Notes under the pieces: model-generated
The model's database searches: none
What the model was told of the DNA's origin: nothing
The model's input: only the letters and a program-made list of their open reading frames with translations
Program-made: the position numbers and the translations under genes
Part shown: piece after piece, positions 1-12,999 of the stretch
How the letters are laid out: each line of letters begins with the position of its first letter
Numbering within the stretch: the first letter of the stretch is position 1
Assembly (NCBI RefSeq): GCF_014356525.2
Contig: NC_052517.1
Location: forward strand, 1,924,115-1,988,114
Length of the DNA stretch: 64,000 bases
Direction: 5' to 3'
DNA from: Nilaparvata lugens
Lineage: Eukaryota > Arthropoda > Insecta > Hemiptera > Delphacidae

Positions 1-540
1 AATTTGAAAAGTTGAATCATAAATTTTAGAATGAAAAATTTCGTAAAAAGAAGGCAAGGAGGAAAAAGAAGAAGGGAGCATTAGAAATACTTAACAATGT
101 TCACAATATATTTATTATGAATAAATAAACTAAATACAAATTACTGCCAAACTGTTACATAATTATGTAATAAGGTGATGATTTATGTAAAAGTGTATGT
201 TCAACCCTTTCATGTAACTTACATGTATTTTGCCTGCCCCTTTTTTCTAAATTATTTATTCTCAAATTCCTTGAAAATATATTATAATATACAGTGTTGT
301 GTAGACTACCCCATATTATTACCTTTATATTGGTTCCCGATTGATTCTAAATCTATTTTGAAATTCCTAAAAATTATTATATTATGATACAGGTTTTTAA
401 TAATTCTCACCTTTTCAATTAAATTTTCTGTATATTTTTTCTACAATGTCTTCATTTTTCATTGAAGATATTATCTTGATTTTCCATTGAAAAATTCTTC
501 AAAATTTACTTCAATTTTTAGGCTTTCTATTATTTATTCA
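1..540. other. AT-rich non-coding
   Basis: The longest frame is 70 codons of hydrophobic low-complexity residues; no motif, repeat or RNA gene seen. Confidence 0.6.
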
Positions 541-554
541 CTCATCATGAGGTT

Positions 555-600
555 GAGTGGTGGAGAGGACTTGAAAGTCCTCACTTCGCCCAGTTAAGAA
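555..600 (+). other. tRNA-Ser-like fragment, possibly a SINE head
   Basis: 'GTTGAGTGGTGGAGAGGACT' followed by 'TGAAAGTCCTCACTTCGCCC' resembles the D-arm and anticodon arm of tRNA-Ser(UGA). No T-arm or acceptor stem follows, so it is not a functional tRNA gene. Confidence 0.3.
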
Positions 601-689
601 TTTTTTTATTTCATTTCATCATCCTGGAGAAGAAGATTTATTTTGCAATTAGCTGCATTTCTCAACAGAATTTAGTTGAACAAAAATAA

Positions 690-759
690 AATAGCATTGA
701 ATCATATGGGAGTGTTCACACAGGTATGTGTGAACACTCCCATATAAACCAATGCTATT
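690..759. repeat. Isolated 70-bp hairpin
   Basis: AATAGCATTG and CATATGGGAGTGTTCACAC pair with GTGTGAACACTCCCATAT and CAATGCTATT around a ~6-base turn. Only a few mismatches lie in the stem. No second copy was seen in the window. Confidence 0.8.
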
Positions 760-1073
760 AAATTTCTGTCTAGCAGAGTAAATTCATTGGAAAGTAGGGC
801 TATACATTCACCCCAGTTAATATAATATAATAAAACTGCCATAGATTAATTTTCTTAGAAGGCTTCTACCTCGAAACATTGCTAAAAATATTATGCAAAT
901 TTCCAACATTAATAAGTAAATTAGCTAGTAATTTCGATTAGCTAATACTTCATTTTTTATAACAAAAATAATCAATGCACTGCCATTTTTAATTGGATAA
1001 AATATTAAACAATAATAACTCAATTAAATTTGATCTATGTTTTATGTGCTTTTTCTATCGTTGAAATCTTCGA

Positions 1074-1447
1074 AGGGCCGGTTTCCAAGCTCGGGATTCG
1101 GCTAAGTTCTAGACTTAAACAGCTGGAGTCAGAAAATTGGCTTTCCGAAACAGGGCGTAGTCGCAGTCATTGTCATAGTCACGTTTGAATTAAATTTCAA
1201 AAAACTGGAAAATTGAACACAAAATAAAATAAAGAGAAAATAGTGTAAAGTTTCAGCTATTTTGAATTATTCAGGAATGCTTAATTTCGTCAAGGAAATA
1301 CGTTTTCAATTATAGAAATGAGAAAATAAAAACTACGACTGCTGTTATAAAAACTGCGACTACGCCCCGTTTTGGAAAGCCAATTTTCTGACTCCAGCTG
1401 TTTAAAGTCTAGGACTTAGCAAAATACCGAGCTCGGAAACCGGCCCT
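1074..1447. mobile_element. MITE-like element with ~95-bp inverted ends
   Basis: AGGGCCGGTTTCCAAGCTCG at the left and CGAGCTCGGAAACCGGCCCT at the right. The arms continue through CAGCTGGAGTCAGAAAATTG and GGCTTTCC...GGGCGTAGTCGCAG. The middle is AT-rich and non-coding. A clear target duplication is not visible. Confidence 0.85.
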
Positions 1448-1668
1448 AAGCTATTTAGGTTTTCCGCTGGAAAACTATAGATGATAAATAATTTGTGTCT
1501 AGTATATATATGCTTCTACTTATTCTATATATTTTACTATACTATAAAGTACACTAAAATATTTATTCAGATATATAGATAAATACTATCCCATATAGTA
1601 TACTCTGGAAAAAAGATTTCAACGTAGTATTATATAGTACAGTTCACTTTTAGTATAGTAAAATATAC

Positions 1669-2226
1669 CTATAGAGAGATCCACGTTTTAAAGCCAGTGG
1701 ATTTCATAGGACAACATTGTTGTCACGTTTCATCTTCCACTGCCCTTGGTAGTTCATTATATTTCCACATAGCCCACGATTTGGTAACGGTGCGGAGTTG
1801 GAAAAGGATAGAGCTATCTGCTTTGTGGAATGATAGACAAGGATAGCAACACCAATGTTAATCAAATACTGCCATTATAACGTGGACCTCACTATAGCAA
1901 TATAGTGTTCGACAATATGATACAGTATCATCTCAACTTGATACACAACACCATAATTTGATACAAAACAGGATAGAGCTATCTGCTTTGTGGAATGATA
2001 GACAAGGATAGCAACACCAATGTTAATCAAATACTGCCATTATAATGTGGACCTCACTATAGCAATATAGTGTTCGATAATATGATACAGTATCATCTCA
2101 ACTTGATACACAACACCATAATTTGATATAAAACAGGATAGAGCTATCTGCTTTGTGGAATAATAGACAAGGATAGCAACACCAATGTTAATCAGGTGCT
2201 GCCTTTATAACGTGGACCTCACTATA
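1669..2226. mobile_element. Inverted-repeat element, family A, with 165-bp internal array
   Basis: Termini CTATAGAGAGATCCACGTTT and AACGTGGACCTCACTATA form the family-A inverted ends (consensus CTATAGTGAGGTCCACGTTA). Inside, a 165-bp unit repeats from 1806, 1971 and 2136; each unit has GGATAGAGCTATCTGCTTTG, GATACAGTATCATCTCAACT, and an internal copy of the right terminus. Non-coding. Confidence 0.85.
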
Positions 2227-2469
2227 TGCTTTTAGTTTCCTCATATCTTATAATTCAATGTTTAATGTATTGCTTATTCTTCTTCATTATTATACTGTAT
2301 CGTAAAATAATTTTAATTTTTGTATTTTGTATTCTTGGATGAAAAATGTTTTTATGCTTTTAAAATTTCAAACGGTTTATTATGTTTGACACTCTGATGA
2401 AATAGATTGCAGTTTTAAATAGTTTTTAATTTTAATGGGACTTAATCAATAATTTCATTCATTCTTTTA

Positions 2470-2624
2470 GTACCGGTTTCACAAAAGCTAGTTAAATTTT
2501 AATCATGATTAATTATTCCACTAGAACCAATCAAAGAAGCCGTCTTATCAAAAAGACCTTCTTTGATTGGTCCCTGTGGAATCGATCATTTTTAAAATTT
2601 AACCGGCTGTTTTTGCAACCGGGC
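2470..2624. mobile_element. Family-B MITE
   Basis: TACCGGTTTCACAAAAGCTA to GTTTTTGCAACCGGGC with AACCAATCAAAGAAG and CTTCTTTGATTGG in the arms. Confidence 0.8.
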
Positions 2625-2759
2625 TTTAATCTTCTATCAATCAATTTTAATTATGATGTAGAATTTTATTATCCTGTGCTTATTATGAATAATATTTACT
2701 GTAAAACTGTAACTGGTTTACATACTATGAAACTTATGATTTAGTATCTCTGAATTATT

Positions 2760-4150
2760 GTTTAAAATGGGGGTGAAAATTAGAATTTATTCAATTTTTC
2801 AAATGTTATTGAGAAGAAAATTGATTGATATTGAACAGCAAAAAATTGAATAATTGTGACTTGAAAATTTACTTAAAATGGGGCAAAAGTAACAAAATGA
2901 AGAAATATAAATTGGAGAAGACAGGGAATTGACAAAAAAATTTGAGTGTTTAAAAATAAATATAAATTTGAGGGGGAATAAAAATAATTGAACAACACAA
3001 TTTAGAACAGAGATTGAAAGAAGGGACCTAAAAATTCAATTGAAGATATTTAATCACTAGGTGTCAAATTAAAACTTATTATTGATTGAGACAAGTAGAA
3101 AACTACTTTAAAAAAATAAATAGAAAACTAAAACCAATTTCAAGAAATAATTCACCTACAACTCAAAATTTGTGATTAGAACAAAATTAACAGCCGTATA
3201 TTTGACAAGAACCCCGAATTTAAGGAGAAATCAACAACTAAAAGTAATTTTTAAAAACTAACAGAATTTGAGAGAACATAAAAACCTGATTTTGAACGGA
3301 ATATTGAGAATTTTTTTCATTACAATTGAAAAAAAATCTAAAATAATTTTATTGAGAACAATGAAGAAAATTATCCATAATGAGATTATTCACTACAAAC
3401 TACTGTCAGCATTATTTAAATGGGAGGCATTGACGTTATACATAAGGATTACTGACAGAAGTAGATCTTACTAGAAAATAATTATTGGGGAAAAATGATT
3501 AAAGAATATCTCAAACAATCAACGAGAAAATTATAAAATAGATGAAATGAAATAGTGATAATGTGGTAATGGAAAGACTTAACCGAAGTACAAGCTTATG
3601 ATTTCCTTAACAATTACAATATTATAATAATTATTGTCATATTATAAAATATATATATGTAGTGAAATGATATTGTTGTAGGCAAAAGATTGTGTGTCGA
3701 GTATTGCTGTATATTGTTGAGAAATCTTTTCTTTTTTTTTAATTTTGAAGACTGGACTGGAAATATTTTTCTATTTTTGCTGAAGGGTTGAAACAATTTT
3801 CCCCCAAACTTTGGTGCTGATTTTGTAATATTTGTGAATTTCCGATTTTCCCCCGAAATTTTATGGCTTTCATTGAGTACAATTTTGGGTCAGTTCTTTC
3901 CAAAAAAAACTTCAGAATAATTTCATTCTATTGAAATACTTTGAGTTGGTGGTGTGGTAAATTCTGTGCTATAATTCTCCCCACATTTTTCCCTTTTGCT
4001 ACCAAAATGTTACCAATTTGATCATCTAAATTTCCCTCACAATAGCGGGGAGAAATTCCACCTGTAAGCTTATAAATTTCTAGTCTTTCTAGATTTTTAC
4101 TATTTTTGGGAGTAGATTTTGGTTTTATGATGGAATGGGAGAATATCAAC
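2760..4150. other. AT-rich non-coding
   Basis: A purine-rich stretch (2760-3540) followed by T-rich sequence. Frames up to 80 codons have no recognisable family features. Confidence 0.6.
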
Positions 4151-4153
4151 ACT

Positions 4154-4464
4154 CTGGTCCAGTTGCACAAAAGCCGGTTAAATTTTAACCGCGATTGATT
4201 TCATGAGAACCAATCAGAGAAGGCCTTTTACAAATTGAGTGAGCGAGTTCATGTGTGTGGGACTGTGTCAAAATTATGACTCAGCTGTTGAACTTTTGTA
4301 ATCATTCAATCAGGTACTTAGTGCCGGTTGCAAAAAAAGCCGGGTTATTTTCAATCCTGATTAATTATTACTGTAGATCCATCATTTTGAAATGGTCTTC
4401 TCTGATTGGTTCTCCTCAAATTAATCACGGTTAAAATTTAACCGGCTTTTGTGCAAACAAGCCT
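4154..4464. mobile_element. Family-B MITEs: one half and one whole
   Basis: 4154-4230 is the left half of a member ('CCAGTTGCACAAAAGCCGGT'). 4319-4464 is a complete but diverged member ending GGCTTTTGTGCAAACAAGCC. About 90 bp of unrelated sequence separates them. Confidence 0.75.
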
Positions 4465-4469
4465 CTATC

Positions 4470-6860
4470 AACCAATTTTACAACCGCTCATTTCAAATCT
4501 TGTATTTGTTGCAGAATTCTACTGTTTTTAACTTTTCTATTAAAATAATGATTAATATATTTTTTCAATATGGAAGTATGGCATTTTAATAACAATCAAG
4601 CATTATAAACATATTCCCTGCATTTTCTTGTTTTAAATTTTTATTTTATCTTACAACATTTTCTAGATTTATTTGTGACAAACATTAATTTTCCATTTCA
4701 AAAATGTAATGTACATTCAAAAACGATCACTTCTACTTTTACTTACAACTATTTTTGTTTTTACACCAAATTTCTCTAAATGAATATTCGAAAAACAATT
4801 GAAGGAAATCTTCAAACAATGACCGTCCGTTAGTGAGTTAATTTTTTGTAAAAAAAATACTTGAAAACCTAACAATATTGTGTAATATAGGCAGGTAGTT
4901 ACGTCTTGTAAAAATTGAAAACTATTGTGTGTAATTTTGTAAAAAAAATCTGATAATGGGGTCTGGTTGTTGGGAAAAATATATATATTATTTTATCTTT
5001 AATGTAAATTGGGGATTAATTTTGTTTTCGATTGTTTGTTGAAACGTTTTTTAATAAATGTTAAATAGGAAGGCTGATTTACTTCAAAAACTGTGCTTCT
5101 TATAATATAAATTTCGAAGTATAATCCTCAATAAATTTGTTTCAAAATAATTTATTTATTTTGAAAACAGGATAACTGGCAGCTTGTAATTTTGTTTAGT
5201 GTATTATTATTATTATTAAATTGTAAATTTTTTACCTCTAGTTTGTTTATAACTTTATCAACTCACCGGTTTTTAATTTAGTTGGATTATTTTTTTGTTT
5301 TTGAAAACAATTTTATGTAGATACTTTAGAACTTGTGCACTTGTTTTATGTTTTGTAAAATAGTTGAATGATTTTAAACGAAAATTATATAATTTGATCA
5401 AAAGTCATGGAACCTTGAAAAGTGGGTGGAAAACGATTAAAAAAATTTAGGATCTAGAATTTTACTAAAATTGTAAGGGATTATATGTGCAAGATTAGGA
5501 TATAAGACAACAAAACTAATTCGAAAAATTCTAGATTTAATTGTTGTCTAGTATATACATATATTATGGTATATAATAATATTATCATTGATGACTATAC
5601 TGTGAAAATTTTAATAACTATAGATATATTGTTGATACAGTTTAAGGTTGATGTAAATATCAGGCGATAGATGTGTATGTCAATTAATTTTAATTTAATT
5701 ATTTCTGTTAATTTGGCTTTGATTGGCGAGATTCACTTGTATCGTGACGAGCCAAAGTGGGGCAGGGACAAAGTGTGATTAGAATTTAGTCCCAGGTTGT
5801 CGGCATGGGACAAAATTTTGTCCCAGTTTGATGTGGTCCCACATGGAACAATATTATTACTGACTTGAGTTTTGTATCATCTATGATGAAAAATAATGTT
5901 TGTTCAATTTTTAAATGCTGGATATTTTGATTGATAATTCTTATTGTACCAATCGGTGATAAAATAAAGCCTCTATGTTAAATTTGAAATTTGATTTTCT
6001 CAACTTTTCATTTCATAAACTGTGGTGCTAACTTACTCTCATTTTATTTTTCATGTGTTTCACACATTGTCCATTGGCTTGATTCTCAATTTTTGACACA
6101 AGATTTTACACTGTAGAACATTTTTTTTTTAGACATTTTGGGACTTACTTTTTCGTTTTCGTCAATATTTCTCCTAATTTGTTTTGATACTCTCAATTCC
6201 CTTGAAACATCATTTGGTAGCCTGAAAAATAACACAAATTTTTCAATTAGATCACAATTTCAGTTACTTCCCCTTCAATTCTATTCAAAAACATTTTTTT
6301 CTTTTCATTTTCAACCTCTTTCTTTTGCTAGTATACTTTCACACCTATTGTATGTGTCTCGACAACATCTCAAATATGACTGAACTAAATAATACTTCTT
6401 TAACCGACTGTACATGGAATAGAAACTATTGTACCAGACTGTACACCGTATTGTCACTATGTAAATAAATACTATGAATAGATATAGCGGATGAGTGTAC
6501 AAAAAAACAGCTAGCTGAATTGAGAGAAATTGAATTTAAAAAAAATAAAACACAAGCTTGTGTTTTTTTAGGCAAATTGTGAACATACTAGGTGAATAAT
6601 TGAGATTGTGTATTATATATTACAATAATAATTACTATTATAAATAAATTTAGATAATGTGGTAAATTAGGTAATTGTTGTAGAGAGTGAGAGAGAGAGA
6701 AAAGTTGAGAAAGTTCCAACTTGAATAATAGTTGGAATTTTTTGACTTCTGTATTTTTTATAAAATGGAAGTAGGTGATTTTTCTGGTATATGGTGAAAG
6801 AAACTAATATTAGAGGCTGTTTTAAAGTTTGGTTGGTGTTTGAAACATTTTTTATTTAAA
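4470..6860. other. AT-rich non-coding
   Basis: Mostly A/T homopolymer-rich. Only small self-complementary spots (for example 'CACAAGCTTGTG' near 6551) were seen; nothing else supportable. Confidence 0.6.
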
Positions 6861-6865
6861 AATAT

Positions 6866-7360
6866 TTTTCCAAATTTTTTGTTAGGTATCTAATTCATTT
6901 CTGTGATATCCATTTCCAGAAATATTTTCCTGCTTTTTGTATTCTTTTTTTCTTGTTTACTTGTTATCTGAACTCATTTCAGTTCATTTTCCTTGTCTTT
7001 ATCTACAGAAATATATTCTATCGTTTGTATATTTCATTTATTGGTTATCTAGATCTATTTCTACTCATAGGTCGTCCCTATTTTCTATATTTTGTTTGTA
7101 TCCTCATTTTCGTCTACTGTTTATCTAAATTTATTTTATTCTCTAATTTACTTTTTATTTGAAGATATTTTTCCAAATTTTTTATTAGGTATCTAAATTC
7201 ATTTCTGTGATATCCATTTCCAGAAATATTTTCCTGCTTTTTGTTTTCTTGTTTACTTGTTATCTGAATTCATTTCAGTTTATTTTCCTTGACTTTATCT
7301 ACAGAAATATCTTCTGTCGTTTGTATATTTCATTTATTGGTTATCTAGATAAAGAGATTC
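6866..7360 (+). repeat. Direct duplication of ~190 bp, ~300 bp apart
   Basis: 6866-7055 and 7168-7360 share TTCCAAATTTTTT, ATATCCATTTCCAGAAATAT and TTTCATTTATTGGTTATCTA. AT-rich, no coding. Confidence 0.75.
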
Positions 7361-7488
7361 AGGTTAAAATGGAAGAGTTTCAATTTAATGAGAGGTTTAG
7401 AATAAAGATATTGATTGATTGATAGATCTATTTCTACTCATAGGTCTCTATTTTCTTCTATATTTTTTATATATCCTTATTTTAGTCT

Positions 7489-7712
7489 ACTGTTTATCTA
7501 AATTTATTTCAGTTATTTTTTATAGTATAAACATTGAAAATTATTTTTCTGTCCTGTTTGTCCATGGTTGTTAATTTTTTTAGTACATTAACTCACATTT
7601 TCGTCTACTGTTTATCTAAATTTATTTCATTTATTTTTATAGTATTAACCTTGAAAATTATTTTTCTATTCTGCGCATCCATGGTCGTTAATTTTTGTAG
7701 TACATTAACTCA
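7489..7712 (+). repeat. Two ~112-bp tandem units
   Basis: TCTACTGTTTATCTAAATTT opens both units (7489 and 7602) and ACATTAACTCACATTTT closes both. Confidence 0.8.
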
Positions 7713-8082
7713 CATTTTCCAAAACTTGAATATGAATTGTCATTTAAAAATGTTTTCAACATCAGCCAAACCGTTTCAACCCTGTCTAAGCACAATACAA
7801 ATAATAGTTTACTTCTATCAACTACCTTAGGCTTTTTATTATAATTGATGATTGATTACTTATGTGTCTTAGTATTGGTAAATTTTGTAGACTCTAGTTT
7901 TGAAAATATTGTAAAAATCTGTTACTTTAATTAAGATTTTTATGGGGGAAATGAATGACATGAAACCTGAAACCTGTTTGAAGCAGTCATCAAAATTGTT
8001 TGTTAATCAATTTTTCAATACCATCTTATAGAAAGGAATTGTCCTATACATGTACATGACAACATGATACTCATTCATTTAA

Positions 8083-8245
8083 TCTATACTATAATAAATG
8101 AAAGAACTGGCTTATACAGGTAGGGGATAGGAAATTCACGAATGACACATCATCACGTCTCAACTACTCAACTCATTAACTTCACATTTTGCATAAATAT
8201 TCTCAATTAGTTGAGGAGGTTATGGGCCTATTTTCATTCTTATAA
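8083..8245 (+). mobile_element. Possible Helitron-type 5' end
   Basis: Begins TCTATACTATAATAAATG after AA, followed by 'GAACTGGCTTATACAGGTAG' and 'ATCATCACGTCTCAACTACT', a layout like the start of the 55.77-kb Helitron. I find no matching CTRR end with a hairpin nearby. Confidence 0.35.
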
Positions 8246-8394
8246 TCAATCAATTTTAATTAAATAATTCAAACAAATTTTTGACTCAATGTTTACACAA
8301 TGATAAAAGCCCAACCAAACAGATATATTTCTCCAAGTGATTCCTTGGAGCATGTGTGGCTGTAAATTAATATTACATCAATAAACCTGTAACA

Positions 8395-8472
8395 GCTACA
8401 TGTCAGAGGATCGGCAACGTTGTTCTGTATGGTTGCAAGTTCGAGACCAGTCAAAGTCTTTTTTTTTTTTGC
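8395..8472 (+). other. Possible degenerate SINE
   Basis: 'GTTCGAGACC' (8438-8447) resembles a Pol III B box and is followed by a T10 run (8460s). No convincing A box is visible. Confidence 0.25.
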
Positions 8473-8814
8473 TGAGAATTTACAACTCTGATAAAGATTA
8501 TCCAAGTAATTTTGACACAGTCATCAATAATTAATAATCAATAATTATTTTATCAGATGGAAATCACTGAGATATTGCATTTATTCAAATGCTGATGAAT
8601 TAATTATTTGGATTTTCATTTAATAATAATAGATATAATTTTTTTATTATGTTTCCTGGGCATAAGGAGATTGCATTTTACAACAAATTGTAATTTTTTC
8701 TATTGATGTAGTAATGGATGAAGAAAAACACCATATTTTCCCCCAGTGTTCAATATTAATAGTCTTTAAAGTGTAATATTTATTTTATCCAAGTTTATTT
8801 ATCTTTGTAACTCG

Positions 8815-8910
8815 TTTTTTCGTAACTGGGGACCCAAAAACCTTCGGGTTTGGCAAGACCCTCAATTTTTTGTATTCTGAATAAAAATTTTGATTGAATT
8901 TTGAAACTTA
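8815..8910 (+). other. Possible LINE 3' end
   Basis: 'CAAAAACCTTCGGGTTTGGC' and 'AAGACCCTCAATTTTTTGTA' followed by GAATAAAAATTTTGATTGAA: a polyadenylation-like signal and a short T-rich tail as seen in retrotransposon ends. No coding part remains. Confidence 0.3.
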
Positions 8911-9979
8911 TATCCACCTATACAAACAATTTTGAGGACCGCTTCAATTCTATTCAAATATTTTGTCTTTAAACAAATGAATCATTTTTCAATTATATTT
9001 TGTTTCTAATCACCATATACATTATGAATTGATAAAAGTTACGTTTGATAATATTTTGATAATATTTGTTACCCAAAGTATGTTTAATTGTATTTGTTTT
9101 CGAAAATGTTTGTGTATAAATTGAATTGAAACTACTAATTATATTCACAATTCACAATGCTATTATATAGATATATATTTAATCTTAAATGAATAAATGA
9201 TGATGATGATGATAAACTTACATACAATAACAATACAATGAAAGTATATATATATAATATTCTGAAGATGATTGAAGGTATTTTCTCTTTGATTTTGCTG
9301 TTTTATGTTTTCCATTATTTTTAATTAATTTTTATCATTACATATAAACATAATATATATTAAATATATGTTATATTTATATATTTATTATCATATCCAC
9401 TACTCTGGCTAGCTATTTCTGTTATATTATTGTCTTTTTGTTTTATTTTCAATTTGTTTCTTGAATTATTGTACATTATTTTTAGTTTTAATAATGCTGT
9501 CTTAATGTAGTTACATACCACAAGATTATCTACATTTTCATCATGTATTAATGATATTGAATATAATTTTAATTTTGTGTTTTGTGCAAAAATTATACAA
9601 TACACATACTACCTTCGTGAAGATAGTTGAAATAAAAGATCTATTCATTATATTATTATTTTTTGTTTTATTTTCAATCTATTAATTTTCTCACCTCATT
9701 TATTATCATTTTCCTTGCCGTTTATCATTTTGTTGATTTTTAAAACTGTCAATTAGACAGAGAGAAAAAGTACAAAGAAATGAAAATTTGGAAATATTTT
9801 CTTTTTTACTGTTCAATTTTTCTTTTAATTCAGTTTTATGTAACAAAGTTTTCTCATATTTTTCAACATTTCTGTTTTCCTCCAATTTTTATTTATGTCC
9901 AATTAACGTTTCTAATCTATCATTTTATTCGAGGAAAACCTTAATTCGCTCACTAATAATTGTAACCTGAAACACTGAC

Positions 9980-10414
9980 ACCTGGTTGCACAAAAGTCTG
10001 TTTACTTTTAATCTTGTATTCCACAACAGCCAATCAGAGAAGGTGTCTCAAAAATCTTCTCTGATTGGTTCTCATGGAATTTAATCATTACATTACATTT
10101 ATTACATTCCTTAATCACAACATCAAATTAATGATTGGGAGAGAATCAACAGGATAAACCCAAAACTGTTCCTCTCCCCAATTTTGATAAAAATAGTCCA
10201 AATGAGGTTATGAAAACACTTTTATAAAGATCACAAAAATTTACAGTCCAAATAAACATTACACTAAAAATTTTGTATCTCGGTTGATCAGAAAGATGAA
10301 ACAAATTATTATTACACTTGAAAATGCATTAATAAATTGAAAAATATTAAAAAACTTGATAAATTTGAAGTCAGAAAAATGATTAGAATTTAACAGGCTT
10401 TTATGCAACCTGGC
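9980..10414. mobile_element. Family-B MITE interrupted by a repeat insertion
   Basis: Left part 9980-10095 ('CTGGTTGCACAAAAGTCTGT'), right part from about 10380 ('AACAGGCTTTTATGCAACCT'). The ~280-bp insert carries 'CCCAAAACTGTTCC' and 'CCAATTTTGATAA', which also occur near 58328-58355, so the insert is a second dispersed repeat. Confidence 0.7.
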
Positions 10415-10460
10415 TTGAATCATTTAATTTTTTAAACCAACAATAATATTGATCTAAAGC

Positions 10461-10746
10461 TGTTACAGCACCATTTTCAAATTACACATTAATTGATTGT
10501 AATTTTATGTTCAGTTTATATTTCAATTCAATAACTTCTTTTATTTGAAACTGATAATATTTTTAAGTTTCCCTTCAAAATATTGCAATTTCATAATATG
10601 TCCTGTTACAGCACCATTTTCAAATTACACATTAATTGATTGTAATTTTATGTTCAGTTTATATTTCAATTCAATAACTTCTTTTATTTGAAACTAAGAA
10701 TATTTTTAAGTTTCCCTTCAAAATATTGCAATCTCATAATATGTCC
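10461..10746 (+). repeat. Two 143-bp tandem units
   Basis: TGTTACAGCACCATTTTCAA starts at 10461 and 10604; units differ at only a few positions and end CATAATATGTCC. A recent local duplication. Confidence 0.9.
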
Positions 10747-11189
10747 TGTCCTATTCTACTCAAATAATATAATTATGTTACACAAGCAATACAAATAATA
10801 TACATCATTATATTTCCAGGACTGTGTTTATTATATATTTTCTAATATTATAATACATTTAGCTCATTAGTTGAAGTATATACATTTATGGCTCATACTG
10901 GGAAGCATAATTGATAATAATTATCAATTATTATTTAATAAACAATTATTGTTTATCATAAACTATTGAATTCTAATGATTATTTGCAATTATTCTGCCA
11001 TATTGCCTTATGAACCTTCATTGAAATATACATTAGTTTTAATGGAGTTTTGATGAGAAATATTATGATCAATTTATTATTGAGGAATAAATGGATGATA
11101 CAATGAGAATAAAATTGTGTATTTATTTAAAAAAACATAACTTTTGTATAAATTGCTGTCTATTGATTTTTAATGAGCATATTTGAAAA

Positions 11190-11870
11190 TATAAATCTTT
11201 CAAGTATTTAGGAAGCATAATGGAAGAGGATATGAAATGCAACAAAGAAATCAAAGTAAGAATTGCTATGGCAAAAACAGCATTCAATAAGAAAAAGAGA
11301 ATCTTTGTAGCCAACTGGACAAGACACTAAGGAAAAAGACTAAGAAATTGTCAAAAAACCACTGATTTACTGTGGTTTAATCAGTGTTTTTGACAATTTC
11401 TTAGTCTTTTTCATTCAATATGAATAATTACCACAATATCAACTTCTCAACTACACAAAAAGTGGCACTAAGGAAAAGGCTAATAAAGTGCTATGTTTGG
11501 AGTGTGGCACTGTATGGTGCAGAAACTTGGACGCTGAGAAAGGAGAATAAGAGGAGGAAATGTGGATATGGAGAAGGATGGAGGGGATCAGTTGGAGGGA
11601 TAAGGTTACAAACGAGGAGGTGTTGAGGAGGGTTGGGGAGGGAGTCTGCTGGATGTGATAAAGGGAAGAAAGATGAGATGGCTGGGACATTGGATGAGAC
11701 GGCAATGCTTGTTGGTGGATGCCATGGAGGGGACCATTCAGGGAAGAAGAGGAAGAGGGAGAAGAAGATACAAAATGTTGGACGACAACAAGGAGGGGAT
11801 GATGCAACGAAGCGACTGGCAGAGAATAGAAGAGAGTGGAGGGCTGCTGCCATATAGAACGACCTGCTTA
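11190..11870 (+). pseudogene. LINE reverse-transcriptase C-terminal remnant, split by an insertion
   Basis: Reads FKYLGSIMEEDMKCNKEIK, then RIAMAKTAFNKKKRIF, up to about 11325. It is interrupted by a palindromic element (11333-11462), resumes with ALRKRLIKCYVWSVALYGAE then TWTLRKENKR, and after shifts continues MWIWRRMEGISWRDKVTNEE and MRWLGHWMRRQ to about 11870. The KYLGS...YGAETWTL...GISW...LGH series is the classic C-terminal half of LINE RTs found as multicopy remnants in insects. At least two frameshifts and 5' loss make it dead. 'CACTAAGGA' is duplicated around the inserted element (11324 and 11466). Confidence 0.85.
11333..11462 (+). mobile_element. Palindrome-plus-tail element, family C, short arms
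   Basis: The arms are only about 35-40 bp (AAAGACTAAGAAATTGTC to the turn near 11370), followed by the complete family tail. It sits inside the LINE remnant with CACTAAGGA duplicated around it. Confidence 0.85.
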
Positions 11871-11936
11871 CGAGCAGAAAACTACAGAACAGAATTTGAA
11901 AATAAAACTATAAACTATAGAATTATTCAACATCAG

Positions 11937-12998
11937 TATAGTGAGATTCATGTTATAAGAGTCAGTGTAAATGATAAGATGGCATAGTTGCTATTTTCTT
12001 TTTACCACTGCCTTCTATAGTAGATAACTGTGATTCAAGTCATCCCAGTATGTCTGATCCAATATCAATATTTTCGTCGATTCTTGTTAATAATAACTTT
12101 CAAAATATATTTCATTCACCAATAAAGTAAATCCTCTTATGATTTGTTGAAATTTTCATAATTTACATGAAATATTTTCTTAATTATATTTCTACATTGT
12201 TAAAAACTGATATGGCAGCATTAAGGAGGTAGAAAATGATAGCGCTATCTGCTTTGTTGAATGATAGACAAGGATAGCAACACTGATGTTAATCAAACAC
12301 TGCCATTATAACGTGGACCTCACTATAGAACCAGAACAACTACAACATGATACAGTATCAACACAATATGATACAGTATCATCTCAACCTGATACACAAC
12401 ACCATGATTTGATACAAAACAGGATAGAGCTGTATTCTATGCTGAATGATCGACAAGGATAGCAACACCAATGTTAATCAAATACTGCCATTATAACGTG
12501 GACCTCACTATAGAACCAGAAAAACTACAACATGATACAGTATCAACACAATATGATACAGTATCATCTCAACTTACTATTTACTATAGTATAGTAAAAT
12601 ATACCTATAGTGAGTTCCACGTTTTAAAGCCAGTAGATTTTATAAGACAACATTGTTGTCATGTTTCTTCTTCCACTGCTCTTGGTAGTTAATTATATTT
12701 CCACATAACCCACGATTTGGTAACGGTGCGGAGTTGGAAAAGGATAGAGCTATCTGCTTTGTCTAATGACAGACAAGGATAGCAACACCAATGTTAATCA
12801 GGTACTGCCATTATAATGTGGACCTCACTATAGCAATATAGTGTTTGACAATATGATACAGTATCATCTCAACTTGATACACAACACCATAATTTGATAC
12901 AAAACAGGATAGAGCTATCTGCTTTGTGGAATGATAGACAAGGATAGCAACACTGATGTTAATCAATTACTGCCATTATAACGTGGACCTCTCTACAG
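11937..12998. mobile_element. Family-A composite array
   Basis: Starts TATAGTGAGATTCATGTTAT and ends ACGTGGACCTCTCTA. It contains at least five internal right-terminus copies (12310-12328, 12496-12513, 12820, 12985) and left-type termini near 11937 and 12604. The same GATACAGTATCATCTCAAC and AGGATAGAGCTATCTGCTTT modules as the 1.7-kb copy occur throughout. Confidence 0.8.
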
Positions 12999-12999
12999 G

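Noticed and set aside
555..600. Functional tRNA-Ser gene
   Set aside because: No T-arm, no acceptor stem and no terminator; at best a SINE or tRNA fragment.
11451..11853. Minus-strand frames of 118-120 codons
   Set aside because: Antisense shadows of the LINE remnant, whose plus strand shows conserved YGAETWTL and MRWLGHW motifs.
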